Positions 45,600 to 55,615 are shown, counted from the stretch's first letter. The stretch: 64,000 bases of DNA from Pseudomonas kilonensis (GCF_001269885.1 NZ_LHVH01000007.1:62001-126000); one strand, 5' to 3'. The notes: a model not told the origin generated them from the sequence alone. Numbers and translations are program-made.

Positions 45600-47360
45600 C
45601 TAGAGCGACTTCCACAACGAATCAAAATTCCCCTCTTGGTCGCCGCCATCCCCAGTCTCGGCTGAGTCTTCCGGGTGATAGGAAAACTGGTTGAAGCTGT
45701 GGGTACTGGTGACCCGGCGGTCCAGGCCGGCGCGGCGTTCCTGGCCGTTGGTATTGATCAGCACATGCTGGCCCTCCTGGAAAGGCAGGCGTGGGGCGAT
45801 CATGGTTGGGGGCAGGTCAATGGCACTGATCTCGGGCAGCAACAGCCCGCGCAGGTAGTGACCGTGCTCATTTTTTTCCCGGACCAGTTGCAGCCCGCAA
45901 GGCTGGGCGTGCGGTGCCACCAGCTCGATGCCCATTTGCATGGCGCCGTTGCGCACTTGCCGGATCCAGCGCACCACGGCAACGCTCCAGGCCTGGTCGC
46001 TGGTGTCCCGGATGCCGATCATTTCCCCGGCTTGTAGTTGTTCCGGCACTTCCTTGGGCCAGCCGAGGCAATAGCCGCCAGGGCTGTGGTTGATGATTGG
46101 CAGGTCGTAGGTGGGGAAGTGATGCTGGTTGTCGGAGCTGGTGCCATCGTCATCGGCCGGGTTGACCGGATACTCGATTTCTTCATAGGGCAGCAGGTCG
46201 CTGTCGCCGGCGGGGGCGGCGTCGAAGGCTTGGCCCCAGGTGTCGTTTGTCTTGCTCGGCGAGGCTTCGAAGCGGGCCTTGCGGGTGGTGGGGCTTTTCA
46301 GTATTTCGTTGAAAGAGCGCTCGCCGCCGAGGTAGTAGTGCAGGGCACTCATGCCCACGCACAGCGTCAGCGTGCCGTTGCCCTCGGTGCGCTGGAAACT
46401 GCGTTCGGCTGCTTCGCCCCAGGCTGCATGCAGGTGATGCAGGGTGTCGATGCTCATGCCACTCGGTACTGGCAGACTGTGCTCGGCAGGTTGTTCCAGG
46501 TGAGTGGCGATTACGCGCACCAGGGGCTGTGGATCGAACCCCTGCAAGGTCGGCTGCTGTTCGGCGCGGAACTTGGAACGATAGCGTGGCCCGACATCCA
46601 GCTCCGGAGCGACCGCGAACAGGCTGGTAGCGCTGGTGGCGGGGTCCAGCTTGACCCACTGGCTCCAGGATTCGAGCACTTCGGTCAGTCGTCCGATCTG
46701 GCTCTGGCGCAATTGATTGCTGCGTGAAGCGCCCAGCAACAAGGCGACGACATAGGTTTGCTCGGCGTTCAATTGATGAACCTGGCTGGCCAGTTCGTCA
46801 CTCACGCTCAAGTGCTGCAAGCGGTGCAGGCAGGCGATCCGGTACAACTGATGCAAATCGAGCCACAATCCCTCGGGCACTGGGCTGTACAGCTGGCTCG
46901 CACGCAGCAGCGGGCCGTTGAGGGCATGCAGCGCCCGTTGCAGCGCGGTGCTCAGCAGGCGGGCACGGTCCTTGGTGTATTTCGACGCGATACGCGTCAC
47001 GATCTGTTTGTAGCCCATCGCCAGCTGGGTTTGCAGGGCCTGGCACAGGTTGACGATCTTGCGCGAGCGATCATCCAGCACGATGGCCTGTTGCAGGAAG
47101 TGCCGCTCCAGGTGCTTGCAGACGTAATACACCTCGGGCCGCAGCAGCTCGAGCAGTTGCAGGCGATTGTCGCTGGGTGTGAGCAGTTGGTTGAGTTCAC
47201 CAAGGGCTTGGTACAACAGGCGGGCGGTTTCGCCGATGTTGGCCTTGGGCAGGTTGGCGATCCAGCGTTTGAGGTCCTTTGGCGTAGCATCGCAGAATGA
47301 CAGGCGTGATTGTGTCGGGGTCAGGACGCGCAATAGCTGGAGAGGGCTGGTCTCATTCAT
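45600..47360 (-). CDS. PA4958-like cytoplasmic protein with C-terminal PilZ-like domain
   Basis: A 586-residue soluble protein starting MNETSPLQLLRVLTPTQSRL; the in-frame start at 47516 falls in a REPIN. The first about 280 residues are helical and Leu/Gln-rich. Towards the end, GYCLGWPKEVPEQLQAGEMI and AVVRWIRQVRNGAMQMGIEL resemble a PilZ c-di-GMP-binding fold, though a clear RxxxR is not seen. Conserved next to psd (PA4958-PA4957). PAO1 also has fimX between this gene and serB; here it is absent. Function unknown. Confidence 0.6.
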   Translation of the reverse strand: MNETSPLQLLRVLTPTQSRLSFCDATPKDLKRWIANLPKANIGETARLLYQALGELNQLLTPSDNRLQLLELLRPEVYYVCKHLERHFLQQAIVLDDRSRKIVNLCQALQTQLAMGYKQIVTRIASKYTKDRARLLSTALQRALHALNGPLLRASQLYSPVPEGLWLDLHQLYRIACLHRLQHLSVSDELASQVHQLNAEQTYVVALLLGASRSNQLRQSQIGRLTEVLESWSQWVKLDPATSATSLFAVAPELDVGPRYRSKFRAEQQPTLQGFDPQPLVRVIATHLEQPAEHSLPVPSGMSIDTLHHLHAAWGEAAERSFQRTEGNGTLTLCVGMSALHYYLGGERSFNEILKSPTTRKARFEASPSKTNDTWGQAFDAAPAGDSDLLPYEEIEYPVNPADDDGTSSDNQHHFPTYDLPIINHSPGGYCLGWPKEVPEQLQAGEMIGIRDTSDQAWSVAVVRWIRQVRNGAMQMGIELVAPHAQPCGLQLVREKNEHGHYLRGLLLPEISAIDLPPTMIAPRLPFQEGQHVLINTNGQERRAGLDRRVTSTHSFNQFSYHPEDSAETGDGGDQEGNFDSLWKSL

Positions 47361-47441
47361 GCCGTGTACGGGCTCCGGCGGGAAATAAACGTGATGTTCC
47401 AACTCTAGCAGCTGACAGGCCGGCGCGTTGCCCTGAATGTG

Positions 47442-47531
47442 CTGTGGGAGCAAAGCTTGCTCGCGATGCAGGCGCCGCGGTTTCTTTTGGACCGCGTCAT
47501 CGTTCATCGCGGGCAAGCCTTGCTCCCACAG
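47442..47531. repeat. REPIN (90 bp) followed by degenerate half units
   Basis: The inverted REP pair spans 47442-47531. Beyond it, to about 47580, short decayed pieces occur: CCTTGCTCTCACA, CTACTCCCGCAG and a CAGGCCTG pair. Between psd and the PA4958-like gene. Confidence 0.88.
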
Positions 47532-47599
47532 GCCTTGCTCTCACAATCCTACTCCCGCAGGCCTGCCTCTACAGGCCTGCTTCAAGGGGCGGGTGTGAA

Positions 47600-48460
47600 T
47601 CAGGCTTTCGGCAATGCCAGGCCCTGGCCCATCTGTACTGGCGAACCGGCAACCAGGCCTTCGGCCCATTTCACCTGGTCCGGCCCGAACAGCACGATGG
47701 CCGTCGAACCCAGCTTGAAGCGACCCAGTTCGGCGCCTTTTTCCAGATGAATCGGCGCGCGGGCGGCTTCGTCATAACGGAAGGTTTTCAGCTCGCGCTT
47801 GGGCGGTGTCACCAGCCCGGCCCAGACGGTTTCGATGGACGCCACGATCATCGCGCCCACCAGCACCACGGCCATCGGCCCGCGTTCGGTGTCAAAAATG
47901 CACGCCACGCGCTCGTTACGGGCAAACAGCTCCGGGACGTTTTCGGCGGTGGTCTGGTTGACCGAGAAAATCCGCCCGGGGATGTAGACCATCTCCCGCA
48001 GGGTGCCGGCCAGTGGCATGTGCACGCGGTGGTAGTCCTTGGGGGACAGGTAGATGGTGGCGAAATCGCCGCCCATGAACGGCGCCGCGTTGGCCGCATC
48101 ACCGCCGAGCAATTCCAGCACGCTGAAACTGTGGCCCTTGGCCTGGAAGACCCGGCCGTGCTCGATCGGGCCCAGCTGGCTGACGGCACCGTCGGCGGGA
48201 CTGAGGATCGCGCCCGGGGTTTCGTCCAGTGGGCGCGCGCCGTCTTTCAGGGCGCGGGTGAAGAAGGCGTTGAAGTGCTCGTAGGCAGTCAGGTCTTCCA
48301 CCAGGGCCAGGGACATGTCCACTTGGTAGCGCTTGGCAAACCATGCGGTGAAGGCGTTCTTGAACCAGCGCACGCGGCATTCGGCAATGCAGCCGGCCAG
48401 CCGCGACAGCAGGTGGTGGGGCAGCAGGTATTGAGTGAGTATGAACAAACGGTTTTTCAT
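47600..48460 (-). CDS. psd: Phosphatidylserine decarboxylase
   Basis: Psd makes phosphatidylethanolamine in the inner membrane. The 286-residue proenzyme cleaves itself at the LGST motif, seen in [18 protein letters not shown] near the C-terminus, to form the pyruvoyl group. Catalytic HisAsp-type motifs appear in [12 protein letters not shown] and [10 protein letters not shown]. It lies 19 bp after rhdA on the same strand, an operon arrangement shared with PAO1 (PA4957). Confidence 0.95.
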   Translation of the reverse strand: MKNRLFILTQYLLPHHLLSRLAGCIAECRVRWFKNAFTAWFAKRYQVDMSLALVEDLTAYEHFNAFFTRALKDGARPLDETPGAILSPADGAVSQLGPIEHGRVFQAKGHSFSVLELLGGDAANAAPFMGGDFATIYLSPKDYHRVHMPLAGTLREMVYIPGRIFSVNQTTAENVPELFARNERVACIFDTERGPMAVVLVGAMIVASIETVWAGLVTPPKRELKTFRYDEAARAPIHLEKGAELGRFKLGSTAIVLFGPDQVKWAEGLVAGSPVQMGQGLALPKA

Positions 48461-48479
48461 TAACTGTCCTTAAGAACCT

Positions 48480-49295
48480 TTAAAGCTCGATGGGGGTGTC
48501 GGGGTGGTTGCCCCATTCGCCCCAGGAACCGGCATAGCCTTTGACCCGTGGATAACCGAACGCCTTGGCCACCAGGTAGGTGAAGCCGGAGCGGTGGTGA
48601 GTCTGGCAGTGGGTGATGATTTCTTTGTCAGGCGTGATGCCCAATTGTTCGAGGATTTGCGGCATGTCCTTGCGGATGCGCAGGTTGCGCGCCGGGTCCA
48701 TGCCGGCAGTCCATTCGAAATTGACCGCGCCGGGAATGTGCCCGCCTCGGGCTGCGACGACTTTCTCGCCGGAGTATTCCAGCGGGCCGCGAGCGTCCCA
48801 GATCGCCAGGTCGGCAGCACCGAGACGGCTTTGCAGGTACTCACGGGTGGCGGTGGGCGCTTCGTGCAGTGTCAGGCTGACCGGGCCTGCGACGGGCGCA
48901 GGCACTTCGACGGACACCGGCAGGCCTTCGTCCAGCCACGACAGCAAACCACCGTCGAGGTAGTGGTAGTTCGAGTGGCCGATCACGTCCAGCAGCCAGA
49001 TAAACCGCCCGGCCCAGCCGCCGCCTTCATCGTCATAGACCACGTAGACCGCATCCGGGTTGTGCCCGAGCTCGCCGAACAGGGTTTCCAGGTCGGCTTT
49101 GGCCGGCAGCAGGCCCGGCGCCGGCGGTTGGCCGAGCTGGGTACGCTTGGGGTCGACGAAACGTGCGCCGGGGATATGGCCGGTGCTGTAGCGGGCGGCG
49201 CTGGTCAGGTCCACCAGAATCAGTTCGCGGGCGTCGAGGCGCGGCAGCAGCTCGCTCGGCTCGATCACCAACGGCAAGCCAGAGAAGTCAGGCAT
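48480..49295 (-). CDS. rhdA: Thiosulfate sulfurtransferase (rhodanese)
   Basis: RhdA moves sulfane sulfur from thiosulfate to cyanide or other thiols in the cytoplasm. The ATG at 49295 (MPDFSGLPLVIEPSELLPRL) gives 271 residues, the size of the Azotobacter enzyme. Two rhodanese domains are present; the first is inactive and the second carries the catalytic Cys in ITHCQTHHRSGFTY, the CQTHHR loop typical of this group. First gene of the rhdA-psd operon. Confidence 0.93.
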   Translation of the reverse strand: MPDFSGLPLVIEPSELLPRLDARELILVDLTSAARYSTGHIPGARFVDPKRTQLGQPPAPGLLPAKADLETLFGELGHNPDAVYVVYDDEGGGWAGRFIWLLDVIGHSNYHYLDGGLLSWLDEGLPVSVEVPAPVAGPVSLTLHEAPTATREYLQSRLGAADLAIWDARGPLEYSGEKVVAARGGHIPGAVNFEWTAGMDPARNLRIRKDMPQILEQLGITPDKEIITHCQTHHRSGFTYLVAKAFGYPRVKGYAGSWGEWGNHPDTPIEL

Positions 49296-49337
49296 GTGAG
49301 GTCTCCAGGGGCGCAAAGGGAAAAGATTGTAGCAAGT

Positions 49338-50876
49338 TCAGCGGCCGCGGTTGGTAAAGGTATGCAGGGCCCTTTCGATGCATTGCACGGTTTTGCCGAA
49401 GGCTTGCACGGTCACGTCCGAGAACGGCCCGCCGCCCTGGTCCACCGCCACTAGCATGATCACCCGGCCATTGCAGGTCAGGGAGCGCAGCAGCAGGTGC
49501 TCCCCCCGGAACAGGCTGCGCAGGCCCGGTGGCAGCAGCGCCGAAAACTGCGCGTTGTTGTCCGGGTTCAGGCGAACCTGGGCCTGCTGGGCCAGCAACC
49601 GCTGCAAGATTTTGCTCTGGCTGATGGTAAAGCTCATGGCCGCGGCTTCTTTGGGCAGGCCGGCGATCTGATGTACGCGCACGCAGGTCTGGGTGCGGTC
49701 GGCCATCAGGATCATCACCCGGCGCATGCCGCAGGCCACCAACACGTCCCGTGCCGAGGTGGTCAGGTGCATGGCATTGCTGAAGGGGCTCGGTTCCACC
49801 AGCAGTGCGGAACATTGCTTGCGCCACTGGCTCAGGTCTTCGGCGCTGGGTGGGGGAGGAGGTAGCAAGCCGGGGTGGATGCGACGGCTGCCCCAGGGCC
49901 AGAGCAACGCCACGGCCGGATGCCAGAGGTCCGGCATGGCGTCATGACGAGCGCTGGTGACGGCTTGTTGGTGCAGCTGTTGCTGGACCTCATCGATCGG
50001 CATCTGCAGATACAAACTGGTGAGGTATTGCCAGCGGGCAGTGTGGGGGCTGTCCCAGGCGTGTTGCGCTGAAAGTGCCAGGCCGTTGGCCAGCAACACG
50101 GTATTGGCCGGTTGATTGAGCCAGCGCCGCAGGGTCGGGTCATCGTCCAGGCGATTCTGCTGGCGCAGCGGGTGCTCGCTGTCCCGGGCGATGCGCAGGA
50201 CCTGCACCAGCTCGCGGCGTTCATTGAGCAGCAGGCGATAACCTTGCGCAATCCAGATGGGCAAGCGCCACGTCTCCACCAGCGCCAGGCAGATTTCCAG
50301 CAGGCTGACGCCGAACAGCTCGCGCTCTACCTTGCGCGCGGGCTCGCCTTTGTGGGCGACCCGCAACTCCCACTCCCCGAGCAATCGCGGATGAGTCAGG
50401 GCCAGGGGCCAGAGTGGCGACAGGAACAACAGGCTGCCCCAGTGTATGTCTTGCCACAGTCGCGCCAGGCGGCTGGCAAAAAAACCATTGGCCTGTTGCG
50501 TGGCGTGCTGGCTGATCAATTGCAGCTGGCGCAAGGCGATGGGGATTTCGTGCCCCGGCAATGACGGCAGGCGGGCGAGCAGTTCCTCGGTGCGCTTGAG
50601 GCCGAGGCGGTTGATCGCCACTTCGAGGTTTTCCGCAGGTTCTGCAAGGCTGCCATGGGTGTGATGGTTGGCTTCGCGGATGACGCTCAGGGCCAGGGCG
50701 GGGCTGTCCTGCATCAGGTCGGCGATGTCGCGCAATGAGCGGCGGCTGTCGGCGATGGCCTTGCAGACCAGGTCATGGCTGGCCTGGGGCACCGGCAGAT
50801 GCACGCCGTTGAGCAGCTTTACCCAGCCTTCGAGGGTGCTCGGTCGAGGCGTTGGAACCTTGGTTTCGTTAGTCAT
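49338..50876 (-). CDS. HDOD-domain protein (PA4955-like)
   Basis: A 512-residue cytoplasmic protein. The HDOD domain (about residues 15-230) has LPVPQASHDLVCKAIADSRR and LMQDSPALALSVIREANHH. The C-terminal third resembles a GAF-like domain with LVACGMRRVMILMADRTQTC and LLRSLTCNGRVIMLVAVDQG. HDOD proteins act in signalling, often with motility. It is divergent from motA across 165 bp, and the same pair occurs in PAO1. Its ligand is unknown. Confidence 0.75.
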   Translation of the reverse strand: MTNETKVPTPRPSTLEGWVKLLNGVHLPVPQASHDLVCKAIADSRRSLRDIADLMQDSPALALSVIREANHHTHGSLAEPAENLEVAINRLGLKRTEELLARLPSLPGHEIPIALRQLQLISQHATQQANGFFASRLARLWQDIHWGSLLFLSPLWPLALTHPRLLGEWELRVAHKGEPARKVERELFGVSLLEICLALVETWRLPIWIAQGYRLLLNERRELVQVLRIARDSEHPLRQQNRLDDDPTLRRWLNQPANTVLLANGLALSAQHAWDSPHTARWQYLTSLYLQMPIDEVQQQLHQQAVTSARHDAMPDLWHPAVALLWPWGSRRIHPGLLPPPPPSAEDLSQWRKQCSALLVEPSPFSNAMHLTTSARDVLVACGMRRVMILMADRTQTCVRVHQIAGLPKEAAAMSFTISQSKILQRLLAQQAQVRLNPDNNAQFSALLPPGLRSLFRGEHLLLRSLTCNGRVIMLVAVDQGGGPFSDVTVQAFGKTVQCIERALHTFTNRGR

Positions 50877-50947
50877 GGCTGGACGTGATCATCGTATGAA
50901 TTCTCTACGCCCGGAACGGGGCAAATTGGCTTTTCGCCAGAACAGCC

Positions 50948-50974
50948 TATAGTCTGGCGCAGTTTTGCCGATAA
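50948..50974 (+). promoter_or_regulatory. Sigma-28 (FliA) promoter for motAB
   Basis: TATAGTCT at 50948-50955, an 11-bp spacer and GCCGATAA at 50967-50974 match the FliA consensus TAAAGTTT-N11-GCCGATAA at 6 of 8 and 8 of 8 positions. It sits 68 bp before motA and points toward it. Confidence 0.85.
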
Positions 50975-51041
50975 GTAGAAGAAGAGATTTTTCAGCTTCC
51001 GAATATGACCTTGAACCCGACTAAGTAAGTACTTTCTATCT

Positions 51042-51893
51042 ATGGCTAAAATTATCGGCATCATTGTCGTGTTCGCGAGCGTGCTCGGCGGATACGTACT
51101 CTCCCATGGCAAGATTGCTGCGCTGATCCAGCCTTTCGAGGTGTTGATCATCGGTGGTGCGGCCCTTGGCGCATTTTTGCAGGCCAACCCCGGCTACATG
51201 ACGATGCATGTGCTCAAGAAGTCCTTGAGCATGTTCGGTTCGCGTTTCAGCCACACCTTCTACCTGGAGGTGCTGGGGCTGATCTACGAGATCCTCAACA
51301 AGAGCCGCCGCGAAGGCATGATGGCGATCGAAGGCGACATCGAAGACGCCGCCGCCAGCCCGATTTTCGCCAAGTACCCCTCGGTGCTGAAGGACGCCCG
51401 CATGACGGCGTTCATCTGTGATTACCTGCGCATCATGTCGTCCGGCAACATGGCGCCCCATGAGCTCGAAGGCCTGTTCGACATGGAGCTGTACAGCCTC
51501 AAGGAAGACCTGGAGCATCCATCCCACGCCGTCACCGGCATCGCCGACGCCATGCCTGGCTTCGGTATCGTCGCGGCGGTATTGGGGATCGTGGTGACCA
51601 TGGCCTCCCTGGGCGATGGCGACCAGAAGTCCATCGGCCTGCACGTCGGTGCGGCACTGGTGGGTACCTTCTTCGGTATTTTGGCCGCGTACGGTTTCTT
51701 TGGCCCGTTGGCCACTTCCCTGGCCCATGACGCCAAGGAAGAACTCAATGTCTATGAGGCCATCAAGGCTTCCCTGGTGGCCTCGGCCTCGGGCATGCCG
51801 CCCTCGCTGGCGGTGGAGTTCGGTCGCAAGGTCCTGTACCCGGCGCACCGTCCAAGCTTTGCCGAGCTGGAACAAGCGGTTCGCGGTCGCTAA
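51042..51893 (+). CDS. motA: Flagellar motor stator protein
   Basis: MotA forms, with MotB, the proton-driven stator of the flagellar motor. The 283-residue protein has four membrane helices (near residues 3-22, 32-50, 169-190 and 201-220) and the long cytoplasmic loop with SRREGMMAIEGDIED, which carries the charged residues that drive the rotor. IADAMPGFGIVAAVLGIVV holds the conserved Pro. The ribosome site before ATG 51042 is weak. motB follows 3 bp later. Confidence 0.95.
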   Translation: MAKIIGIIVVFASVLGGYVLSHGKIAALIQPFEVLIIGGAALGAFLQANPGYMTMHVLKKSLSMFGSRFSHTFYLEVLGLIYEILNKSRREGMMAIEGDIEDAAASPIFAKYPSVLKDARMTAFICDYLRIMSSGNMAPHELEGLFDMELYSLKEDLEHPSHAVTGIADAMPGFGIVAAVLGIVVTMASLGDGDQKSIGLHVGAALVGTFFGILAAYGFFGPLATSLAHDAKEELNVYEAIKASLVASASGMPPSLAVEFGRKVLYPAHRPSFAELEQAVRGR

Positions 51894-51896
51894 GTT

Positions 51897-52943
51897 ATGG
51901 AAAATAACCAGCCGATCATCATCAAGCGCGTCAAGCGCATAGCCGCTGGGCATCACGGGGGCGCCTGGAAAATCGCCTTCGCCGACTTCGCGACGGCGAT
52001 GATGGCGTTCTTCCTGGTGCTGTGGCTGCTGTCCACGGCAACCCCTGAGCAGAAGATCGCCATCGCCGGTTACTTCAAGGACCCGGTGGGTTTTACTGAA
52101 AGCGGCACGCCGTACATCATCGACCTGGGCGGCTCACCGACCCTGGCGCCGGACACGACCCTCAACCCTGAAGTCAAATCCCAGCCTCAGCCCGACAAGG
52201 TGACGACGGATACCGAGCAGGTCGAAGGCATGGCCGAGCAGATTGAGCGCGAGCGCCTGGAGTTGCTGCTGCAGGAATTGCAGAACAAGGTCGAAGAGAA
52301 TCCTGAACTGCAGAAGTTCAAGGATCAGATTCTGTTCGAGATCACGCCGAACGGCTTGCGGATCCAGATCATGGACGCCGAGAACCGGCCGATGTTCGAC
52401 TCTGGCAGCGCGCGCCTGAAGCCTTATTTCGAAGACATCCTGCTGGCCATGGCCGACACCATCAAGGCGGTGCCGAACAAGATCAGCATCAGCGGTCACA
52501 CCGATGCCAAGCCTTACGTGGGCAAAGGCGATTTCGGTAACTGGGAGTTGTCGGCCAACCGCGCCAACGCGGCCCGTCGCGCCCTGGTGGCCGGCAGTTA
52601 CCCGGATGAGCAGGTGGCACGGGTGGTCGGTTATGCGTCTTCGGCGTTGTTCGACCGCAAGGATCCGTTCAACCCGGTTAACCGGCGTATCGATATCGTG
52701 GTGTTGACCAAGAAGGCCCAGCAGGCCATCGAAGGTTCGCAGACTGACGATCCGGCGCCCGATCCGGCCCAGGGCGAGGGCGCGCCGGGGGAAGCTCCTG
52801 CTTCGCCCGTCACACCTGGCGCGGCGGTCGATCCGAACGCGTTGCCGGCGGACCAGCAACCCGTACCGGCCCATGAACTGCGCGAGCGCCTGAACCTGTT
52901 CGACGACGCGGCGCCGAAGCCGGCCGAACCGCCGGCGCAGTGA
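51897..52943 (+). CDS. motB: Flagellar motor protein with peptidoglycan-binding domain
   Basis: MotB anchors the stator to peptidoglycan. The 348-residue protein has the single membrane helix with the proton-carrying Asp in KIAFADFATAMMAFFLVLWL, a plug/linker region, and an OmpA-like domain with ISGHTDAKPYVGKGDFGNWE. The C-terminal about 70 residues are Pro/Ala-rich and disordered. Transcribed with motA from the FliA promoter. Confidence 0.95.
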   Translation: MENNQPIIIKRVKRIAAGHHGGAWKIAFADFATAMMAFFLVLWLLSTATPEQKIAIAGYFKDPVGFTESGTPYIIDLGGSPTLAPDTTLNPEVKSQPQPDKVTTDTEQVEGMAEQIERERLELLLQELQNKVEENPELQKFKDQILFEITPNGLRIQIMDAENRPMFDSGSARLKPYFEDILLAMADTIKAVPNKISISGHTDAKPYVGKGDFGNWELSANRANAARRALVAGSYPDEQVARVVGYASSALFDRKDPFNPVNRRIDIVVLTKKAQQAIEGSQTDDPAPDPAQGEGAPGEAPASPVTPGAAVDPNALPADQQPVPAHELRERLNLFDDAAPKPAEPPAQ

Positions 52944-52961
52944 CCTAAGAGCCGATACAGA

Positions 52962-53050
52962 CCGTGGGAGCAAGGCTTGCCCGCGATGAAGGCGATGCGG
53001 TCTTTCAAAGACCGAGGCGCCTATTTCGCGAGCAAGCTTTGCTCCCACAG
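52962..53050. repeat. REPIN (89 bp)
   Basis: Inverted REP pair with a symmetrical apex, GCGGTCTTTCAAAGACCG, in the centre. It lies between the convergent motB and rsgA ends. Confidence 0.9.
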
Positions 53051-53078
53051 ATCCTCTCGACTCACATTCCTTTTAGAA

Positions 53079-54110
53079 TCAGTAACTGCTTTCCGGCAGG
53101 CTGGCGATGATCGAGCGGTAGCTGTTCATCCGTTGCTGATGCACGCGGCCTTCTTCCAGGGCCTTGAGCAAGGCGCAACCAGGCTCGCGGTCGTGCTTGC
53201 AGTCGCGGAAGCGGCAGGTGCCGATCAGCTCGTTGAACTCGATGAACCCTGCTTCCACATCGGCCCGGCTGACGTGGCCCAGGCCGAACTCGCGGATACC
53301 CGGCGAGTCGATCAATTCACCGCCGCCAGGGAAGTGGAACAGCCGCGCCGTGGTGGTGGTGTGAGTGCCCTGGCCGGACAGCTCGGACAACGGCCCGACG
53401 CGCGTCTCGACTTCCGGCAGCAGGCTGTTGACCAGCGACGACTTGCCGACGCCGGACTGGCCGACGAACACACTGATGCGCCCGTCCAGTTGCTGTTGCA
53501 ATTGCTCCATGCCGTTGCCGTGGTGGGCCGAGACTTCCAGCACCGGGTACCCCAAATCCCGATAGACCGACAGCAGGGCGTTCAGCGCCGGGGCGTTGTG
53601 CTCGTCGATCAGGTCGAATTTGTTGAGCAGCAACAACGGACGGATGCCGGCGTGTTCGGCGGCCACCAGGTAGCGGTCGATCAGGTTGGCGTGGGGCTCG
53701 GGCAACGGGGCGAACACGATGACGATCATGTCGACGTTGGCGGCCACGGGCTTGAGCTGGCCTCGGCTGTCCGGACGGCACAGCTCGGTGTGGCGTGGCA
53801 ATTGCGCGACGATCACGCCGATGCCCTGGTTGCCGGCACGCCAGACCACCTGGTCGCCCGTCACCAGCGCTGGCAGGTTGGCGCGCAAGTGGCAGCGGAA
53901 CACCTGGCCGGCCAGTTCGCCTTCCCGGGCCTCGACCTCGACCTGCACGCCGAAGTGGGCGATCACCAGGCCGGTCTGTTCAGGGCCCAAGTCGCCACCC
54001 TCCAGGGCTTCGACAGCACTGGATTCGCGTTTGGCGGCACGAGCTGCGCGCTCGCCCTGGATCTTTTCGATGCGCCAGTTTTGACGACGATTGAGTTGGC
54101 GTTTGGCCAT
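53079..54110 (-). CDS. rsgA: Ribosome small subunit-dependent GTPase A
   Basis: RsgA checks late 30S subunit maturation. The ATG at 54110 ([20 protein letters not shown]) gives 343 residues. As usual for this circularly permuted GTPase, the G4 motif LLNKFDLID comes before the P-loop [12 protein letters not shown] and the DSPG motif. An OB fold lies at the N-terminus. The zinc site [14 protein letters not shown] follows. Divergent from orn, as in PAO1 and E. coli. Confidence 0.95.
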   Translation of the reverse strand: MAKRQLNRRQNWRIEKIQGERAARAAKRESSAVEALEGGDLGPEQTGLVIAHFGVQVEVEAREGELAGQVFRCHLRANLPALVTGDQVVWRAGNQGIGVIVAQLPRHTELCRPDSRGQLKPVAANVDMIVIVFAPLPEPHANLIDRYLVAAEHAGIRPLLLLNKFDLIDEHNAPALNALLSVYRDLGYPVLEVSAHHGNGMEQLQQQLDGRISVFVGQSGVGKSSLVNSLLPEVETRVGPLSELSGQGTHTTTTARLFHFPGGGELIDSPGIREFGLGHVSRADVEAGFIEFNELIGTCRFRDCKHDREPGCALLKALEEGRVHQQRMNSYRSIIASLPESSY

Positions 54111-54219
54111 GGGTGTTCCGTATGAAGAAATGCAGCGAATAGGGTAAAACGGCCGCGAGTTTAGCACGCCCAAAGGCCGGCCTAGGCTAAACTGCGTGGC
54201 TACGCCGAGGAGCTTCCCT

Positions 54220-54762
54220 ATGCAAAACCCGCAGAACCTGATCTGGATCGACCTGGAAATGACCGGTCTGAACCCTGATACCGACGTCATCATCGAAATG
54301 GCCACCATCGTCACCGACAGCGACCTCAACACCCTGGCCGAAGGCCCGGTGATCGCGATCCATCACAGTGACGAGATCCTCGCCGGCATGGACGAGTGGA
54401 ACACTCGCCAGCACGGCGGCTCGGGCCTGACCCAGCGGGTGCGCGAGAGCACGATCAGCATGGCCGAGGCCGAGGCCCAGACCCTCGCCTTCCTGGAGCA
54501 ATGGGTGCCCAAGGGCAAGTCGCCGATCTGCGGCAACAGCATCTGCCAGGACCGTCGCTTCCTGTACACCCACATGAAATCCCTGGAAAGCTACTTCCAC
54601 TACCGCAACCTGGATGTCTCCACCCTCAAGGAACTGGCCGCGCGCTGGGCGCCAGAAGTGCGCGACAGCTTTCAGAAAGGCGGCAGCCACCTGGCCCTGG
54701 ACGACATCCGCGAGTCCATTGCCGAGTTGCAGCATTACCGTAAGCACTTCATCAAGTTCTGA
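54220..54762 (+). CDS. orn: Oligoribonuclease
   Basis: Orn degrades 2-5 nt RNAs and in Pseudomonas also pGpG from c-di-GMP. The ATG at 54220 with GAGGAG upstream gives 180 residues, as in P. aeruginosa; GTG 54196 would add eight. The DEDDh exonuclease residues are in [28 protein letters not shown] and [11 protein letters not shown]. Directly divergent from rsgA across 109 bp. Confidence 0.95.
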   Translation: MQNPQNLIWIDLEMTGLNPDTDVIIEMATIVTDSDLNTLAEGPVIAIHHSDEILAGMDEWNTRQHGGSGLTQRVRESTISMAEAEAQTLAFLEQWVPKGKSPICGNSICQDRRFLYTHMKSLESYFHYRNLDVSTLKELAARWAPEVRDSFQKGGSHLALDDIRESIAELQHYRKHFIKF

Positions 54763-54810
54763 TTGAAGCGCACGGCGCTCTTGTGGCGAGGGGAGCTCTG
54801 GGAACAAGAC

Positions 54811-54899
54811 TTGTGGGAGCAAAGCTTGCTCGCGAAACAGGCGACTCGGTTTCTGAAGGGCCGCATCGCCATCATCGCGGGCAAGCCTTGCTCCCACAG
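54811..54899. repeat. REPIN (89 bp)
   Basis: Inverted REP pair, TTGTGGGAGCAAAGCTTGCT at the left and its counterpart at the right, with a centre reading CGGTTTCTGAAGGGCCG. It lies between orn and the TRIC-type gene. Confidence 0.9.
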
Positions 54900-55003
54900 A
54901 TATCCTGACCACAGATTCATTGTTTGGCATGGTTGATAGCTGCCCTCTTTTGGTGCCTGCCCAAACTGGCTAGACTGCGCGCCTTCCCGTAAGGACCGCC
55001 ATC

Positions 55004-55615
55004 ATGTTGCTGATGCTCTATCTGATCGCCATCACCGCTGAAGCCATGACTGGCGCCTTGTCTGCCGGGCGTCGGGGCATGGACTGGTTCGGCGTGGTGC
55101 TGATCGCCTGTGTCACGGCGCTGGGTGGCGGTTCGGTGCGTGACGTGCTGCTCGGTCATTACCCGCTCACGTGGGTCAAGCACCCGGAATACCTGGTTCT
55201 GACCACGGCGGCGGCGATGCTGACGGTGTTCCTGGCGCGCTGGATGCGTCATTTGCGCTCGTTGTTCCTGGTGCTCGACGCCGTGGGTTTGGTGGCGTTC
55301 ACCCTGATCGGCTGCATGACGGCCCTGGAAATGGGCCATGGCATGCTGGTGGCGTCGGTCAGCGGGGTCATCACCGGGGTGTTCGGCGGTATCCTGCGGG
55401 ACATCTTCTGCAACGATATTCCGCTGATCTTTCGTCGCGAACTCTATGCCAGCGTCTCGTTTGCTGCGGCGTGGTGCTATCTACTCTGTGTCTACCTGCA
55501 ATTGCCGAACGAACAGGCGATCCTCATCACCTTGTTCGGCGGTTTCCTGCTGCGGCTTTTGGCGATTCGCTTTCGCTGGGAAATGCCGAAGTTTGTCTAC
55601 AACGACGAGGTTTGA
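55004..55615 (+). CDS. Trimeric intracellular cation (TRIC) channel family protein
   Basis: A 203-residue membrane protein of the UPF0126/YicG family with about seven helices. Two internal repeats carry the signature glycines: ALGGGSVRDVLLG and VFGGILRDIFCNDIPLI. Homologues are K+-permeable channels. Its 3' end overlaps the convergent queG by 19 bp. Physiological role here unknown. Confidence 0.85.
   Translation: MLLMLYLIAITAEAMTGALSAGRRGMDWFGVVLIACVTALGGGSVRDVLLGHYPLTWVKHPEYLVLTTAAAMLTVFLARWMRHLRSLFLVLDAVGLVAFTLIGCMTALEMGHGMLVASVSGVITGVFGGILRDIFCNDIPLIFRRELYASVSFAAAWCYLLCVYLQLPNEQAILITLFGGFLLRLLAIRFRWEMPKFVYNDEV

Noticed and set aside
51036..51956. 306-codon antisense ORF over motA
   Set aside because: Shadow of motA; no ribosome site and low-complexity composition.
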